64,000 nucleotides of DNA, from positions 1,612,001 through 1,676,000 of the forward strand of contig JBCAQO010000005.1 of the NCBI GenBank assembly GCA_039111635.1, written 5' to 3'. Each line of letters begins with the position of its first letter. The first letter of the stretch is position 1. Below are positions 1-22,400 of this stretch, piece after piece. The stretch comes from Heterobasidion occidentale (Eukaryota > Basidiomycota > Agaricomycetes > Russulales > Bondarzewiaceae). The notes under the pieces were generated by a model. That model saw nothing but the letters and a program-made list of their open reading frames with translations, ran no database searches and had not been told where the DNA came from. Both the position numbers and the translations under genes were made by a program.

Positions 1-249
1 GATCATTGTGGTAAACGAGCAGCCGCACCTCGGCAGCCGTCATTTTCGATACTGATCTGGACGCCTACGGATTTTTGTCATCCTCGAAACTATTAAATCA
101 AAATCGCGACCTCTCAACTGGGATACTCTGGACAAAGACCATCTGACGTGCTGAGAAACAAATGACTCGTGCACACACCTACCACATATAAAGTCGATGG
201 TCACCGCGGTGAGTTTCGGTTCCTTCCCATTGCGCCCACCCGTATCTGA

Positions 250-1830
250 ATGTCTTCAACAACTTTCGACTGCATTGTTATCGGCTCAGGCAATGCGGGC
301 AGCTGTGCAGCGCTGTCTGCTGTCGAGCACGGTTGCAAGCGCGTGGTTGTGATAGACAAATGTCCCGAGGAATGGGCTGGCGGTAACGGGTACTTCACCG
401 CAGGGGCTTTTCGTACCGTCCACGGCGGGCTTTCCGATCTCCTCTCCGTCGTCCCTAGTGTTTCTCCAGAATTGGCATCGAGGACAGACATCGATCCATA
501 CTTCGAGGAGGAGTTTACCAGCGACGTCGTCAGAATGTCAGGCGGGAGAAGTGACATGCAGCTGGTGAAAGCATTGGTCGATGGTTCGAGGGACGCCATC
601 ACTTGGTTGGCAAAGCTTGGAATTCCGTTCACTCTATCATTCAATCGACAGGCGTACGAAGTGGATGGGAGGCAGAAGTTCTGGGGTGGGATGGCTTTGA
701 GCACAGACGATGGAGGAAAGGGCCTGATTCGAGCACACCAAGCAGCTCTCCGAAATGCGGGAGTGGAGTCCTGGTTTGAAACGCCTGCTTTGGAGCTTCT
801 GGTTGAAGAAGGTATAGTCAAGGGAGTGAGGGTGGACAGGGCTGGAGAGAAGCAAACTTTGAGATCAAAGGCAGTGATATTAGCGTCAGGAGGGTATGAA
901 TCGAGTGCCCAACTGCGCGCGAAGCATCTTGGTCCTGGTTGGGATAACGCGAGGGTAAGTCGGCTGGACATACTCATGGCTTGTTTCGATTTATTCCTTC
1001 TTACAGGTGCGTGGAACTCCGTACAACACCGGCGATGGCATCTTTATGGCAAAAGCGGTAGGCGCGAAACTCTCAGGCGACTGGCATGGGTGTCACAGCA
1101 CCTGCTGGGATGCCAATGCGAGTCCGGACGTTGGTGATCGAGTGCTCAGCAATCAATTCACGAAGTCAGGATATCCGCTCGGTCTTATGATCAACTCCCT
1201 TGGACGCCGCTTCGTCGACGAAGGAGAGGACCTTCGCAATTTTACTTATGCCAAGTTCGGGAAAGAGATTCTTCGCCAGCCAGGTGGATATGCGTTCCAA
1301 GTTTGGGACTCTCAGGTCACCAACTGGCTGAGGAATGAAGAGTATGGCGACGGCATTGTCGAGAAGATTTGGGCTGATTCGCTGGAGGAGCTAGCGGCGA
1401 AGTTGGAAGTAAGGGGCTTGGAGGACGTTCAATCGTTCGTCCACACGGTGCGCTCATACAATGCTGCGGTGACAGCCTTCCGATCGTCGCATGCTGTTTC
1501 CGATTGGGATCCTGCTGCGAAGGACGGTCTGTCGACAAAGGACCTCCCGCTTCCGAAGTCCAACTGGGCATTGACCGTTGATAAAGCGCCATTCCTGGCA
1601 GTCAAAGTTGCCTGTGGCATCACATTCACCTTCGGCGGCTTAGCTATCGATTCTACAACTGCGGGTGTTCTTGACGATACTGGAAAGGTGATCGAAGGTC
1701 TATTTTGTACGGGAGAAATGATAGGGGGGTTGTGGTATGATAATTATCCGGGGGAAGTGGTTTGACTGCTGGTGCAGTGTTCGGAAGGAAGGCAGGACGT
1801 GAAGCAGCCGAGTTGGTCAAGCGTGGTTGA
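250..1830 (+). CDS. FAD-binding (fumarate reductase / tricarballylate dehydrogenase-like) flavoprotein, one apparent frameshift
   Basis: Two exons, 250-954 and 1007-1830; the intron has GTAAGT...TTACAG and phase 0. The N-terminus carries a dinucleotide-binding fold (VIGSGNAG, about residues 9-16), followed by the GGNGYFTAGAFR segment typical of FAD_binding_2 flavoproteins. This family includes fumarate reductase, ketosteroid dehydrogenase and tricarballylate dehydrogenase TcuA. The C-terminal FAD-binding motif reads NYPG and then breaks: one G is missing from the run at 1750-1754, which gives an early TGA at about 1765. With six Gs the frame would run on as GSGLTAGAVFGRKAGREA and stop at 1830, giving about 510 residues, normal for the family. 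The substrate cannot be told from sequence. No signal peptide is apparent. The break is more likely a base-calling error than real. Confidence 0.82.
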
Positions 1831-2724
1831 AAAACGCTCAATGTACGTACGTCTTCTGTGATTGACTTGCCCCGACAACAAGCATCTGCGCGATATCGCT
1901 CGATGGTCCGATTTCTCGTCCCAGCAGGTATATCCTTTCTAGATTGACGTTTATGGCCACGGAGACACAGTAGATTGGCGGACAAATTGTCAGGCGTGGT
2001 GTGGTCAAGCTATTCAAGCCAGCGAGCCTGGCAGGACTCCTCGTGGCTGAAGTCTCCACTCCCGATCCCGCAGGTCTCCGTGACAAAGTGATCGGCAATA
2101 AGAAAAATAGGCCAGAGACAGACGGTTGGTTAGCTGATAAAAAAATAAACGTCAGACGTTGTGCGCTTTGCGAAAAAGTCGGACCGCCGGCAATGCCTGT
2201 GTGCTCCAGGTCGATAACTTTATGTTTATTCGCGATCGAATGTCCTCGCGATTTCCCATTCGAGCCCAGGTACAAACTAGTCCGTTACTGTGATGCAAGA
2301 TGGTTGGTCCTTCGTGCTTCGTCGAGTCCCTCTCATTCATGTTTTCATATACAGCCAGAAGACAGCTTGGCCAACGCACAAGCCTGTTTACGTGAACACT
2401 GATTTGAGTAAGGGAGAGAGCAGAGTGGCGGAGCTCGCGTAAGATGTGTATGATATGCGAATGAGCGTTCTATGTAGATGTGTACGCATTGCTATAGAGC
2501 TTCGTAGAAGAATCGAAGGTCGGTTTTGAGCAGAGCGGCAGTTCAAAAATCCGGATGTCAATGACGTCGCCAAATCGCGCTTGCGGGGAAACCACTTTAC
2601 CAAACTTACTCCCAACACCCTCTTTCAGCGCTTCAGCGTCCATCGTATTTTCGTCTAGTCTGGTCACTCTTTCAATCCCTTTGTACTCTACCTCACTCTT
2701 CCCTTCACCCTTCAGGCAATATCC
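1831..2724. other. Intergenic region, promoter side of the phospholipase D gene
   Basis: No open frame here has recognisable protein features. The last 150 bases before the ATG at 2725 are pyrimidine-rich (CTTCCCTTCACCC type), as is common just upstream of basidiomycete start codons. I see no RNA gene or repeat. Confidence 0.5.
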
Positions 2725-5700
2725 ATGCCTCCTCCACTGGGCGACGTTGTTCATGACATTGGTGCACCCGACAGCAGACGTGAGCCCCATTCCCCGAAGG
2801 TTCATGCACCGGACGCCTCGCCGCACAACGGCGCTGCTCCCGTATCCCCTATCATCAGCCCTCCCGGATCTCCCAACATAAATTCTCGCAAATCAGTACA
2901 CTCCCGTAGATCAACCCACTCCTATAAGGGCTCACCCGCTCTCACCCCCGCCACGAGGACAGGTCCCCCTCGTTCCCTCTCGTACACCTACAATCAGCCC
3001 CGCCCAACCTCTTCATCCCGCTCAAACTCTGGGTACGAAAATGGTGAGATCCAGGAAGTTCCTATTACTTCACCTCAGCACGCGACAACGGACGAGGAAG
3101 ACCCTTATGCATATGACTATACTCCCAGAGAGTCACACTTCCGTGGTGCGCTAGAATACACCGAGGCAGAAAAGAAGGAGCGCGAAAGGGACATCGCTGA
3201 GAGAAGAGGAAAGAGGAAAGATACTAGTATCTGGGATGACTGGAAGTCCAAATGGCGTCCAGAGCATCTGACTGACTCGCCTCACGAGGAGAAGCAGGCC
3301 TTTAGCTGGGAATCTCAGGAGGGTCGCAAGGGCTCACAAGCTACCGCAGATGATACTGACCGGCCAGTGGAGCTGCGCTCTGCGTCGTCTTCGCACCAAC
3401 AACCTTCATCCGGATCTCGTATCGTGCGTAGCATATCTTTGCCGCATAAGAATTCTGGAGGTGCGGAAAAAGAGAAGGACGACGGCACAAGCAAGTCGGG
3501 TAGTACGACGGCCAAGTGGAACCGTTTGCGTTTCTTGATCCCCACCATAACCTCACAGACGCACAAAGAAGCTCAATCTTCCACTGTTGCGCCCACAGGC
3601 GTCAACATCACCGACGAGCTGATTGCGGGTGGACTTTCCACTCTTATGTTACGGCTCTGGTTTGAGCGTGACGAGAAGGATCGTAGGCGTGTCCCAGTGC
3701 TTTTGCATAGGTTACGCATCAGAATTAGCGACAGTCTTCATCCTTTACACGGCACCCAAAGCGTGTTTCGCATAGAATGTGAGTACGCCAATGGCGCCGC
3801 GCGGTGGGTTGTTTATCGCCAACTGCGCGACTTCCTCTCTTTACACACGCACTATGCGGTTTCGAATGCCTACAATCGCAACGTGGACAACCTCCCTGAG
3901 TTCCCTCGCACAAGTATGTAAATTGGTCTCCTCTTGGATGGTCAAGTTAATCATACTCCGTCAGGTCTGCCGTACTTTAAATTTCTGAAAAAGGAGAGCC
4001 GCGAAAAAGGCGGGGAAGTTAAGCGAGCTGATTTTGCTCGTCTCCAGAGAGAGGCACTGGAAGACTACCTTATTGGTCTAGTCCGAGCGGTCGTAAATAC
4101 ATCTGCCTCGTTTGCTGCATTACTTCATTGATCCTCCTTGATTATAGATGTTTCATCCAGCTTCAAACAGGTTAGCTGGTTTTCTAGAGATCAGTGCTTT
4201 GTCTATCTCTCTGGCGCAGTCTGGAGGCGCACAGTACAAGGCTGGATATCTCCGGGTCGAGGCAGTGACTAGTAACAAGCCTTCGGGTTTTGGACGCAGA
4301 GCGGCAAGCCGGCGCGAGAAAAGAGAGCAGAAGTGGTGCTCTATTAGGGAGAGCTATCTCGTCGCCGTGGAAGAGCCCGGACAGGTGCGAACAGCTCATG
4401 ACTTGTTCGTTTCATATGCACTAATATCGTAATCAGACTTCTGTCTGGGATGTGTTCATGTTGGATCCCGACTTCACGATTGAACGGCCTATGCGATATT
4501 ATCGTCAAGGCTTGCACCTTCTTCAAGGGGAACAACACGAGCGACAGTCCGAGGAGGGCAAGGACAAGGGTAACGGCGAAGAACATGCAGCTAGTGATCG
4601 TGTGTCTCTATTGGGCTCTATCAGATCTCGCTTTTCCAAGGTCCTTCATCCTCACCACGCCAACGGCACTGTGGAACGCTCAAGTGCATCTACGCGGCCC
4701 AGCGATCTCACACGGCCGAGCGACGTCACTCGTCCAAGGTCGAACTCTACAGCTTCATCCTCGTCATCATCTACGTCCTCGCGTCCCCCAACCCCTATGT
4801 TAGACCCATCCACAAATACCAATCCCTTGATGGAAGCACCGAGCAAAAACCAGGCACAAGATGGAGGCGAGAAGACGAAGAAGAAGAAATCTAGCGATGT
4901 TTCAAAGCATACGTTCTACATCGAAAATTCACAGACGAGGCTCAAGTTGTATGCGAAAAGCGAAGTACGTCACAGGAATGTTGTTACGCGCACGAATTGA
5001 TTTCCGTGGGTTGTAGCGACAAATGCTGCAATGGATTGCGGCGCTTGAGAGGGTTGCTGCGACATCGCACTACACCGGACGTAATCGGTTTGACAGCTTC
5101 TCCCCTATTCGATTGAATGTTGCGGCGCAGTGGCTCGTTGATGGTGTACGTATGAACTCCATACGCTCAACGATGAGGATACTGACTTTCATCATAAGCG
5201 TGACTACTTTTGGAATCTTTCTCGTGCTATTCTTCTGGCGAGGGATGTAATCTATATCCACGATTGGTGGTTATCTCCTGGTATGCTCCTTGTCATATCA
5301 GCCATCCGAAGCTTCACTGACATCAACTTAGAATTACAGCTGCGCCGTCCCGGGAAGCCTAAATATCGATTGGATCGATTATTAGAAAGGAAGGCCAAGG
5401 AAGGCATCAAAGTGTTCATCATTGTCTAGTCAGTAAACGTGCTGCCTTCGTTGGAGCGTATTGTTGACAGTGAGTAGTCAGGAAGTGTCAAATCGAACGA
5501 CACCTACGGATAGCAAGTGAGCAGCTATCATCCAGATCTATACGGAGATTCAGCAGACTGACCAGCTCGTAGCTACACCAAACAGCGGATGACATCATTA
5601 CATCCGAACATCATGGTCCAGCGATCTCCGTCCCATTTCCAGACTGGTACTTTCTATTGGGCACATGTAAGGCGATCACGCTCGTCGTCTGTTGTTTTTG

Positions 5701-8700
5701 CTCAAAGACTATGTGGATCCTGACTTTGCCAGCACGAGAAGCTCTGTGTTATTGATGAGACCATCGCCTTCATGGGAGGCCTGGATCTTTGCTTTGGACG
5801 GTAAGCACGCAAAGCTGTTCCCAAGTGCTTCACTTTATAAGGTAACGTAACCCTCCAGATGGGATACGTCACAACACGTCCTCACAGACGACCCAGGAGA
5901 TGAAGGCGCAGAAGAAATTTGGCCTGGTGAGTAACTGGTCATGGCGTTCGTTTGAATTTTATCATAAGTTATTGTTAGGCAAGGATTACAGCAACGGTCG
6001 TATGAATGACTTCCACACACTCAATAAGCCTGAAGAAGATATGCACGATCGCACCAGAATTCCTCGGATGCCATGGTCGGTGGTCTATCTAGAGTAAGAG
6101 ACACATGATATTTGAAAGCACATCTTTAGGCACGACGTGGGGTTACAAGTTCTTGGGCAACCAGCGCGAGACGTAGCACGTCATTTTGTGCAGAGGTGAT
6201 TGTTTGTTGACTGCACGAGACGTGTTTCTAATCAATCGTTCTGCAGATGGAATTATCTACTCCGCATTAAGAACCATTCGCGCGTCATGCCATTCCTCCT
6301 TCCACCCCCTGAGTTCAAGCCTGGAGAGTTGGGCCAGTTGGGTCTTACTGGAACATGCGAAATGCAGATCTGCCGTTCTGCTGGTCCATGGTCATTGGGC
6401 ACGCCGGACAGAATTGAACATTCGATACAAAATGCTTACTTGAAAGGTCTGTTCATCTGCGGGTGTGGTTAGAACTGTGCTCATGTCATCATAGCTATCC
6501 AGATGTCCGAGCATTTCGTTTATATTGAGAATCAGTTCTTCATCTCGTCGTACGTTGAAATAATTACCGAACGTACTTATTGCTGACTGTGGAACAGGAC
6601 CGTGGTGGGTGATGTGACCGTCGAAAACAAGATCGGCGACGCTATCGTGCATCGCATCATTCGTGCCCATCGCGAGGGTGTTCCGTGGAAATGCTGTGTC
6701 GTCATCCCACTTCTACCTGGATTCCCCTTTCCTGTCGATCACACTGATGCGAGTTCCGTGAGTAGGGATCAATCTCGTCACTGTGCGATTGAAGCTCACC
6801 GTTGTCCGACCCTTAGGTTCGTATCATCCTGGAATGTCAAAACCGAACTATATGTCGTGGCCCTAACTCCATTTTTGCTCGCTTGCGTCGAGAAAACATC
6901 GATGTATGCTTTGTTTTCTGCCTCAGTCATGGTTCATTGACAAATCCAACGTCTTTAGCCGGACGACTACTTCGCTGTATTTTCGCTTCGTAACTGGGGA
7001 AAGCTCCGCGGAGATGTTTTAACCTCAGAACTTGTGCGTGTTTCCGTCCTTTCACTCAAACTCCGTCCTAAAAAGGATTCGATACAAGGTTTACATTCAC
7101 GGCAAAGTCTGCATTGTAGACGACCGTTTGGTCATTATCGGAAGTGCGAACATCAATGAACGATCTCAGCGGGGTGATCGTGACTCTGAGATAGCTGCTA
7201 TCATTAGAGATACTGACATGATAGACGGGTGAGTTACCACTTCGTGACCTTTTCTCTGTGCTCAATCCTGGCAGTTCAATGGCTGGTAAACCTTTCAAAG
7301 TTGGGCGCTTTGCTCATACACTTCGTGTGCGCTTAATGCGTGAGCACGTTGGCGTAGACGTGGACGCTATTGACGAGCAAGATATGCTAGCGAAAGACCC
7401 TCCAAAGGAAGAGCACCAGCAGCACGAATGGGACCCCGATGCAGAGCAAGAGTATGGACGGGAAGATGTCACAGCAAAGAAGCCAGCACGCGAGGGTCGT
7501 GCTATGAACTTTCTTCGTTTTGGCGGAGAGGGAGTCAAGCAAGGTAAGTGATTGTGCTCTTCATGAGCTAAATGTTACAATATTTTGCACAGTTGTACAA
7601 GGTTCGAGCGATGTTGGTTCTAAGGACCTCGCCGAGGTCTTGCAGAAAACCGGCATATCACGTCGTGCTCCTGAAGGCTTTCCTGATGCCAGGGCAGGGA
7701 ATAAATCCCTGCAAGAGGAGCGCCAAACTTTCACGCGCGACGGGGAAAAGGTTCCTGGATTTACGAGCTCCGTCGTTCCAACTCTCGAAGAGCAGATGAT
7801 CATGGAACACCGACCTTCCGCCGAACATGCTTATGGGAGTCCTATTGAGGAGGATATCGAGAAGGAGGCGAAGGAAGATGCAGGTGCTTCGTCGGGTGAT
7901 CTGCGCGATGAGACTGGACTGCTATATGGTGCTCCTGCCGACGCCCAACCAGGAGCAGACGATCAACCCCCGCATGCGAGTGGAGTCAAGAACGATGCTG
8001 ATACTGAAGAAAAGCGGGCACCTCATGTGCGTTCAATCTTGAGGAGGCACCTTGGAGCGAAGCTTGGACATAACCCATGGACTTTGCCTACGCCAACGCC
8101 AAAGATCGACCCGGACGGTTTTGAAGATCCAGTTTGCGACGCCTTTTGGAAAGATGTCTGGGTGGCATCCGCTGTACACAACGTTTGTCTTCGTAAATTT
8201 TCCTCGCTGCATGTGTCTAACTGCGCTCCAGACGGAAATCTTCCGCAGAGTCTTTCATGCAATTCCAGACGATCTCGTCGCTACGTGGAAACAATACACT
8301 GAGTTCGTTGCTCACCACGAGCGCTTGAACAAACCAGTTAGTTTATTATAACTATGTTATCGTGATTATTCTTATTTCATTCCATAGGCCAGAGACGGCA
8401 CTGCCTCAGACCCTGTTGCCCGTGTTCCTTCAGAAGCGGGTGATATGGACGCGCCTGAAGAGGGGGGAGAAGACAATGCTCCGCATGACGATGATGCAGC
8501 CTGTTCTAAGACAGGATCCAGCGGAGACGACAAGGAGCAATCCATACCAAACGGCCAGGGGCCTTCTGAGAAGGGGAAGAAAGCTGAGAAAGGGGAACCA
8601 CCCTTCACGCGGCAGGAGAGAGAGGAGATGGAATCTCTACTCCGCGAACTATGTGGCCATCTAGGTAAGCAAAACCTGACATATAAATTGGCAGCTCGTA

Positions 8701-8816
8701 CTAAAGTCATCTGTCTCCTAGTGTTGTATCCTACGCGGTTCCTAGAGGGCGAAGATATCGCCAACAATTTCTTGTTCAATGCTGACAGACTGATGCCTAT
8801 GCCTATCTACGATTAA
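2725..8816 (+). CDS. SPO14: Phospholipase D1 / Spo14-type (PX-PH-PLD)
   Basis: Hydrolyses phosphatidylcholine to phosphatidic acid and choline; in yeasts Spo14 acts in membrane traffic and sporulation. Multi-exon; by eye the first exons are 2725-3913, 3965-4092, 4148-4384, 4437-4964 and 5017 onward, all in phase. Order of parts: a Ser/Pro-rich, charged N-terminus (about 290 residues); a PX domain (3600-4092, ending in [10 protein letters not shown] and [13 protein letters not shown]); a PH domain (4148-5140, with a long Ser-rich insert at 4550-4850); catalytic HKD motif 1 (HEKLCVIDE, 5733-5759); and HKD motif 2 (HGKVCIVDD then GSANINERS, 7098-7160). The region between ([19 protein letters not shown]) is typical of eukaryotic PLD. 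The C-terminus has an acidic Glu/Pro/Ser insert (7400-8000), then the family tail ending at PMPIYD. Length is about 1,700 residues, within the fungal range. Both catalytic motifs are intact. Confidence 0.95.
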
Positions 8817-9252
8817 TGTCGTGTGCATTGGACGATCTATCTTATTTTCTTCTTCTTAATGCTACAGCTCCTCGCCTTGTATCATACACGCATCCCATCG
8901 TATACCCTCGTTGACTGGACATTTCCACTGTGATCGTGAACGTGTTTGGACATTCTTCCTTGTACTCCGTTTGCGTCCTCGAAATGAAACCTTCCTTATC
9001 ATTTGCCATGGTCCATAAATCATTTTAAATTTAGCAGATATCAACAGGTTATCTTCGTTGCATTCATGGTCAGTATGTATCCGCGAATACTCACTGCTAG
9101 TAGTTGGAGAGAGAGTTTCACCCTAACCTTATCACTGAGGTCCGGTATTTGAGCTCCGAATGAAAGCAGCGGCGGACGTGCCACTCACCTCATTAGTCAT
9201 CCTTACGTCTGTATTCTTTCCTTCGTCCGTGCCGTCAACATCGACGACGACG
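8817..9252. other. Intergenic region between PLD and PRP8
   Basis: This stretch holds the 3' flank of the PLD gene and the promoter and 5' leader of PRP8. The leader just before 9253 is rich in short TCG/ACG repeats. An in-frame ATG at 9160 would add 31 residues with no resemblance to PRP8, so the start at 9253 is preferred. Confidence 0.5.
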
Positions 9253-17922
<8,670 letters not shown>

Positions 17923-19488
17923 TCTCCTCTTGTTCTATCGGTACTTTTTATAATGTTTCTCTACGCAACGTGTATTTGTATGGCATTGCAGTGTTCTGAA
18001 TGGCATGGTGGTGTATGTGGCCGCGGCGACCTGTTCCTGGATGGTCTTTGAGAGTCTCCTGACCCTTACAACTACTGCAGGTCGTTCGCTTGAGACCGAT
18101 CGCATGTCTTGCCTCAAATGTACGCTTGCGGCCTCTAGGCTGGATGCTGGGACACCCGTCAGGCGGGCGCCGGTAGCCTGCGTGCGCTTGTTCGAGACGG
18201 CCGCCACGGATCCTGTCAAGCAAGCCTCGACTGCTCACTACTGTAGACTGCTGTCTTAGCAGCCGCTTCTTCTTCGTAAGTACTATTCAGTAGGCCTGAC
18301 ATCCACGCTAACTACGCTAACGAGCAAGCGAGCTCCGCCGCCGACATCTCGACACGACATCATGCCGGAACGCACGTCAATCGCGGGATGTCGACATGGC
18401 ATGTATGCCCGTCCATCTTGGCGCGTTGATAGATAGCCATTTGCGGGTGGACCCTGTGTATGTATGTGGACGGCAGGTGCTACCGATATGTATGTGCTGT
18501 GTACTATGTACTAGGACCTGGTGTGCCTGGGTGTTCTACGGGTGTGCTGGCGAGTATGTACGGTATGTGCAGTATATACGAGTATACGGCGGCGGGCTGT
18601 CAGATAGATACTACTAGTACGTACGTAGGTGTGGTATGCATGCGGCTCGTGAGCGGAACGTGTAAGTACCAAAAGTAAGTGACGTGAACATCGATCGAGC
18701 GGTCGTGGCCAGGCTCTACGTAACAGACGGCTACTGGTACCACCAGCACTACTACTATTATTACCACTGCTACTACTACCGCTGATGCTGCTAATGCTAG
18801 GGCTAATACGGCTGCTATTACTGTGCGATGGGGTGCGTTTCGGCGGTGCGTGAGGAACTCGTGGACCAAGATCCTGGTAGAGCGTGTGGGATCACGTAGA
18901 CGTTTCAAGCAGCGTGAGCGAGCGATTCATTAGAAATTCTAATTAGCGAAGATAGATGCGGCGACGGCGGGGACGGGGGTTCGGGAGGGGGAGGGTGAGG
19001 GTGAGAGGGGGGAGACGACTGAGGGCGACGATGGCCTACACCAGTGCCGTGACTCAAGGCATGAGGGATGGCGGTGAGGGGGCGTTGGAGGAAGGTAAGG
19101 GGGAGGGGGAAGAGCTAACAAGTACACGTGATCCAAAGGCATTCCCAAGACGAGAGTCACAAGCGAGGACATGGACGCGATAGAACAGACGAACGAAACA
19201 TAATGAGGTGAGAGAGACGCGAGACGATGGGCGAGACGAATGAAAACAATCAAACAAACAGACAGACACAAAAAAGTGTGGAAATAAGGTGGGAGAGACG
19301 GGCTGAGAAGCAAAAAACAAAAAAGAATAAATCACATGGCGACGCGTCGCTGCGCCGAAACGACATAAAATAGCGAAGAACATGAAGGCAGTACGAAAGG
19401 GTCTGTCCGGCGAACAGATGACATGCACAGGGCGGGAGATTACGCGTCGGTGCAGGGAGCGCGAGCAAAACGAATAAATAAAGCGCTA
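17923..19488. other. 1.5 kb intergenic region between convergent genes
   Basis: Between the 3' ends of PRP8 and the PH-domain gene. I see no convincing gene. The stretch at 18,440-18,620 is TG/TA-rich with repeated TATGT, TGTAC and GTACG words. The stretch at 18,730-18,820 is an imperfect trinucleotide repeat. The stretch at 19,200-19,330 is A-rich (CAAACAGACAGACAC) and is probably the 3' untranslated region of the minus-strand gene. Confidence 0.5.
18738..18820. repeat. Imperfect trinucleotide repeat (CTA/CTG-type)
   Basis: An imperfect run of ACC/ACT/ATT/GCT triplets (for example CACTACTACTATTATTACC, then GCTGATGCTGCTAATGCT) in the non-coding stretch between two convergent genes. It is a degenerate microsatellite; no function is implied. 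Confidence 0.6.
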
Positions 19489-22400
19489 TCATGACAAGGA
19501 CGAAGAGGTCGAGGTCGAGGTCTTGGACGGCGTCGGGGACGGCGGCTGTCGTTGTACTCGGGGCACGTTGCTGACGATGTCCAGCGAAAGCGTCGACGCG
19601 GTGCGCGAAAGACCTAGGGATGCGCGTTTCTCGAGCTCGTCAGCATCGCCGAGTTCCGTGGCCGTGTCGTTCGCGAAGAGGAGCGGGACCTCCGACTTGG
19701 CCTGTTCCTTGTCGCCGTTCGGGATCTGACGCGAGCCGCGACGCGGCGGTGGCGAGAGGGAGGTCATCTCAGGGCCGGGCGGCGAGCGCTCCGGGGGTGG
19801 AGGACGAAAGGGGCTGCGCGGAGGAAGCTGGGGGGGAAGCGGCGGCGGGGCGGCGGAGGTAGGGGTGACAGGTGTCGCAAGCAACAAGAAGTTGGGGTCG
19901 TTCTGCATGGTGGTGATGCGCTCCGCGATGGGGGTGGCAGGGGGCGAGTATGCGTTGCTCACTGGGACGAAGTGAGCGTCGGCAGAGGGAGTGAGCGGGG
20001 GCGGCGACGGTGCACTGCGAATGCGCAGGCGTTGCTTGATCGACGATGTGAGGCGCGGTGAGGAAGGCGCGGGCGGGGGTGGCAGGGGACCCGTGGGGGC
20101 GGGATAGGGCGGCTCTGTAGAGGTGTGCGCCGCATCGGGAAAAGGGTTGCTGTCTGCGCTAGTGCTTCGGCGGTGATGGCGTCGAATAGTGGGCTCGTCG
20201 GGCCGGGGTGGGAGCACGTGGGAAGGCGGGCTGGTGGGAGGGAGCATCGAGAGCCGCATGGCGCGGTGGGCGAGGCTGTCCCGAAAGGCCGATTTGGGGA
20301 CGGGCGCAGAGTCGGGTCGCTTGAGCGAGGCCGCCCTCTTGGCGCTCGCGTTGGGCACGGCGGTGTTCGGAGGCGTCGGTGGCAGAGCGCTGCTCGGCGC
20401 AGGCCGCTGGGGTGGCGGCACGGAGAGGCGGTGCATGTTGGCCTGTCTCGGCGGCGGATGTGACGACGTGCTCGTGCGCGAGGGCACCGAGTGGTTCGAG
20501 GCGACGCTGTACACAGATGACGAGCCCGATGCACGCTTTGAGAAAAGCGGCAGGCCAGCAGACATGTTCCTGTGCGAGTGCGCGGAGGACGACTCTCGGC
20601 TGGGTGGGCGCTCGCCTGAGCGGTCGGCGGCGTACGGATGGGAGATCCGGTGGTTGAAGGACAGGGTGCTCTGCCACGACTGCGCCATCGGCACCGGCGG
20701 AGGGGACCCCGACGGCGGCGTCATTCTCTTGGGCAGCACGATGTGTCGCGACCATCGCCGATGGCTCGAATGGGACCGATCTAGCGCGGCCTCCCCTCTG
20801 TCGCCCGATCCGATGGTAGACACCGAGGACACCGAGGGCGCGCGAGACTTTTGAACGGGAGTGCCGCTGTGTGCCGACCCAGCATAGTCGAAGCTCCCTC
20901 GTGAGGTCGCGGTGGGCGTCGGCCTCGGTACCAAACGCAATCCCAAAGCTGCCGGCGGTGCTCGAGTTGGCATGCGTATACACCAACGGCCCGGGCGACT
21001 GCTGCTTGGCGGGGACGGGCTCTGTCGTCGTCCAAGCGCGCTTGCGGGGCGGAGGCGGCTGGAGCGGCAGGACGGGGACAGTGCGCGGGCAGGCTGTTCC
21101 CTCTTCGCTGCCGGCGGGTCGCCTGGCGCCGGTGCCCAATCGAGACTGGTTCGATTCTGGACAATCTTCCGCGACAGGTGCGACTCTGGCGATGCCAGGG
21201 TCGACATCGGGGAGGGAAGCATCGTCCGGGGCTTGAGGATCGGCGGAGGCGCGGCTGGGAGACATAGCACGCTCCCCCGGCACGCTGCCAGATGACTTGA
21301 GCATGCCCAGCAGGTTGCTGCCCACGCTGCCAAACGAGTCCCCCGGCGACTCGTAGCCTGGCTCAGGCGAGGCCGCGCGCGACGGTGACCGCGGACGGCT
21401 GCCGGTGAACAGGCCCTTGAGGGCCGAGACGGTGGAGGACCGAGGCGAGGACGGCAGGGAGCGGACTGTGCCTGGCTGGAGCGGGGTGACGGGCTGGTCG
21501 TAGGAGCTGTCGGTGCCATTGGAAGAGGATGCGCCATAATCGGACGTCTGGAAAGAGCTGGGGGCGGGGGAGGAGAGGATGCCCTGCATGCGCATGGACA
21601 GCATGACGTCCATATCCCCTCTGGGCTCGGGGCCTGCCATATTTAGCGAGGGAAGCCCGAGGCCTGCGCGAATCGACCTGCGCCGGGTCAGCACCGCGCG
21701 TCGACAGCCGAACAGGGAAGAGCACACACCTCTGCCCCAAAACGGCATTCTTGATCGCATTTATCCATCGCCGCGACTCTGCGCCGTCGACGATCTGCAG
21801 CAGCAGCATCGTCTGCCCGTTTTCCTCGCTGTTCAGCTCCCGCCGGAGGACCCCAACGTCCACGCCGCCGACCTTGATCACGCTCCGGCGGCCTCCGACC
21901 TCCTCGTCCGTCACAAACACGACGCTCTTCTCGTTGATCTCCAGGCGTTCCATCTCCCGCTCCTCCGCACCGCCCGACTTGAACACGTGCAGGTACGACA
22001 CGCTCGGGCCCTCGGAGCGCGTCTGCCGCACAGCCCCCGTCGGACTCGTCAGTACCACGAACCGGTTCTTCCACTGCTTCGAAAGTGCCATCATCAGAAG
22101 CGAAGGCGGCGGGTAGTGCTTCGGCAACGTCCCAGACAGGTGCACCCACGGCGTCAACGACGAATAGCTCGCCGGGAACGTTGGGACTGTCGGTGTCGGC
22201 GTCGAATGGGTCGCCCGCGACTGCTGAAGCGACAACGACAACGACCCGCCCCGCCGTCGGTGGCCCATCGCGTGCATCGCCAACGGCACTGGCGACGACA
22301 GGTGATGATTCGAGCTGACGCTGAACGTCTCCGACGTGCGCAGCTCTTCGTGCGGGGCCTCCCCCTTTTCGCCCGAGTCCGCTCCTTCGTCTTCGTAAAC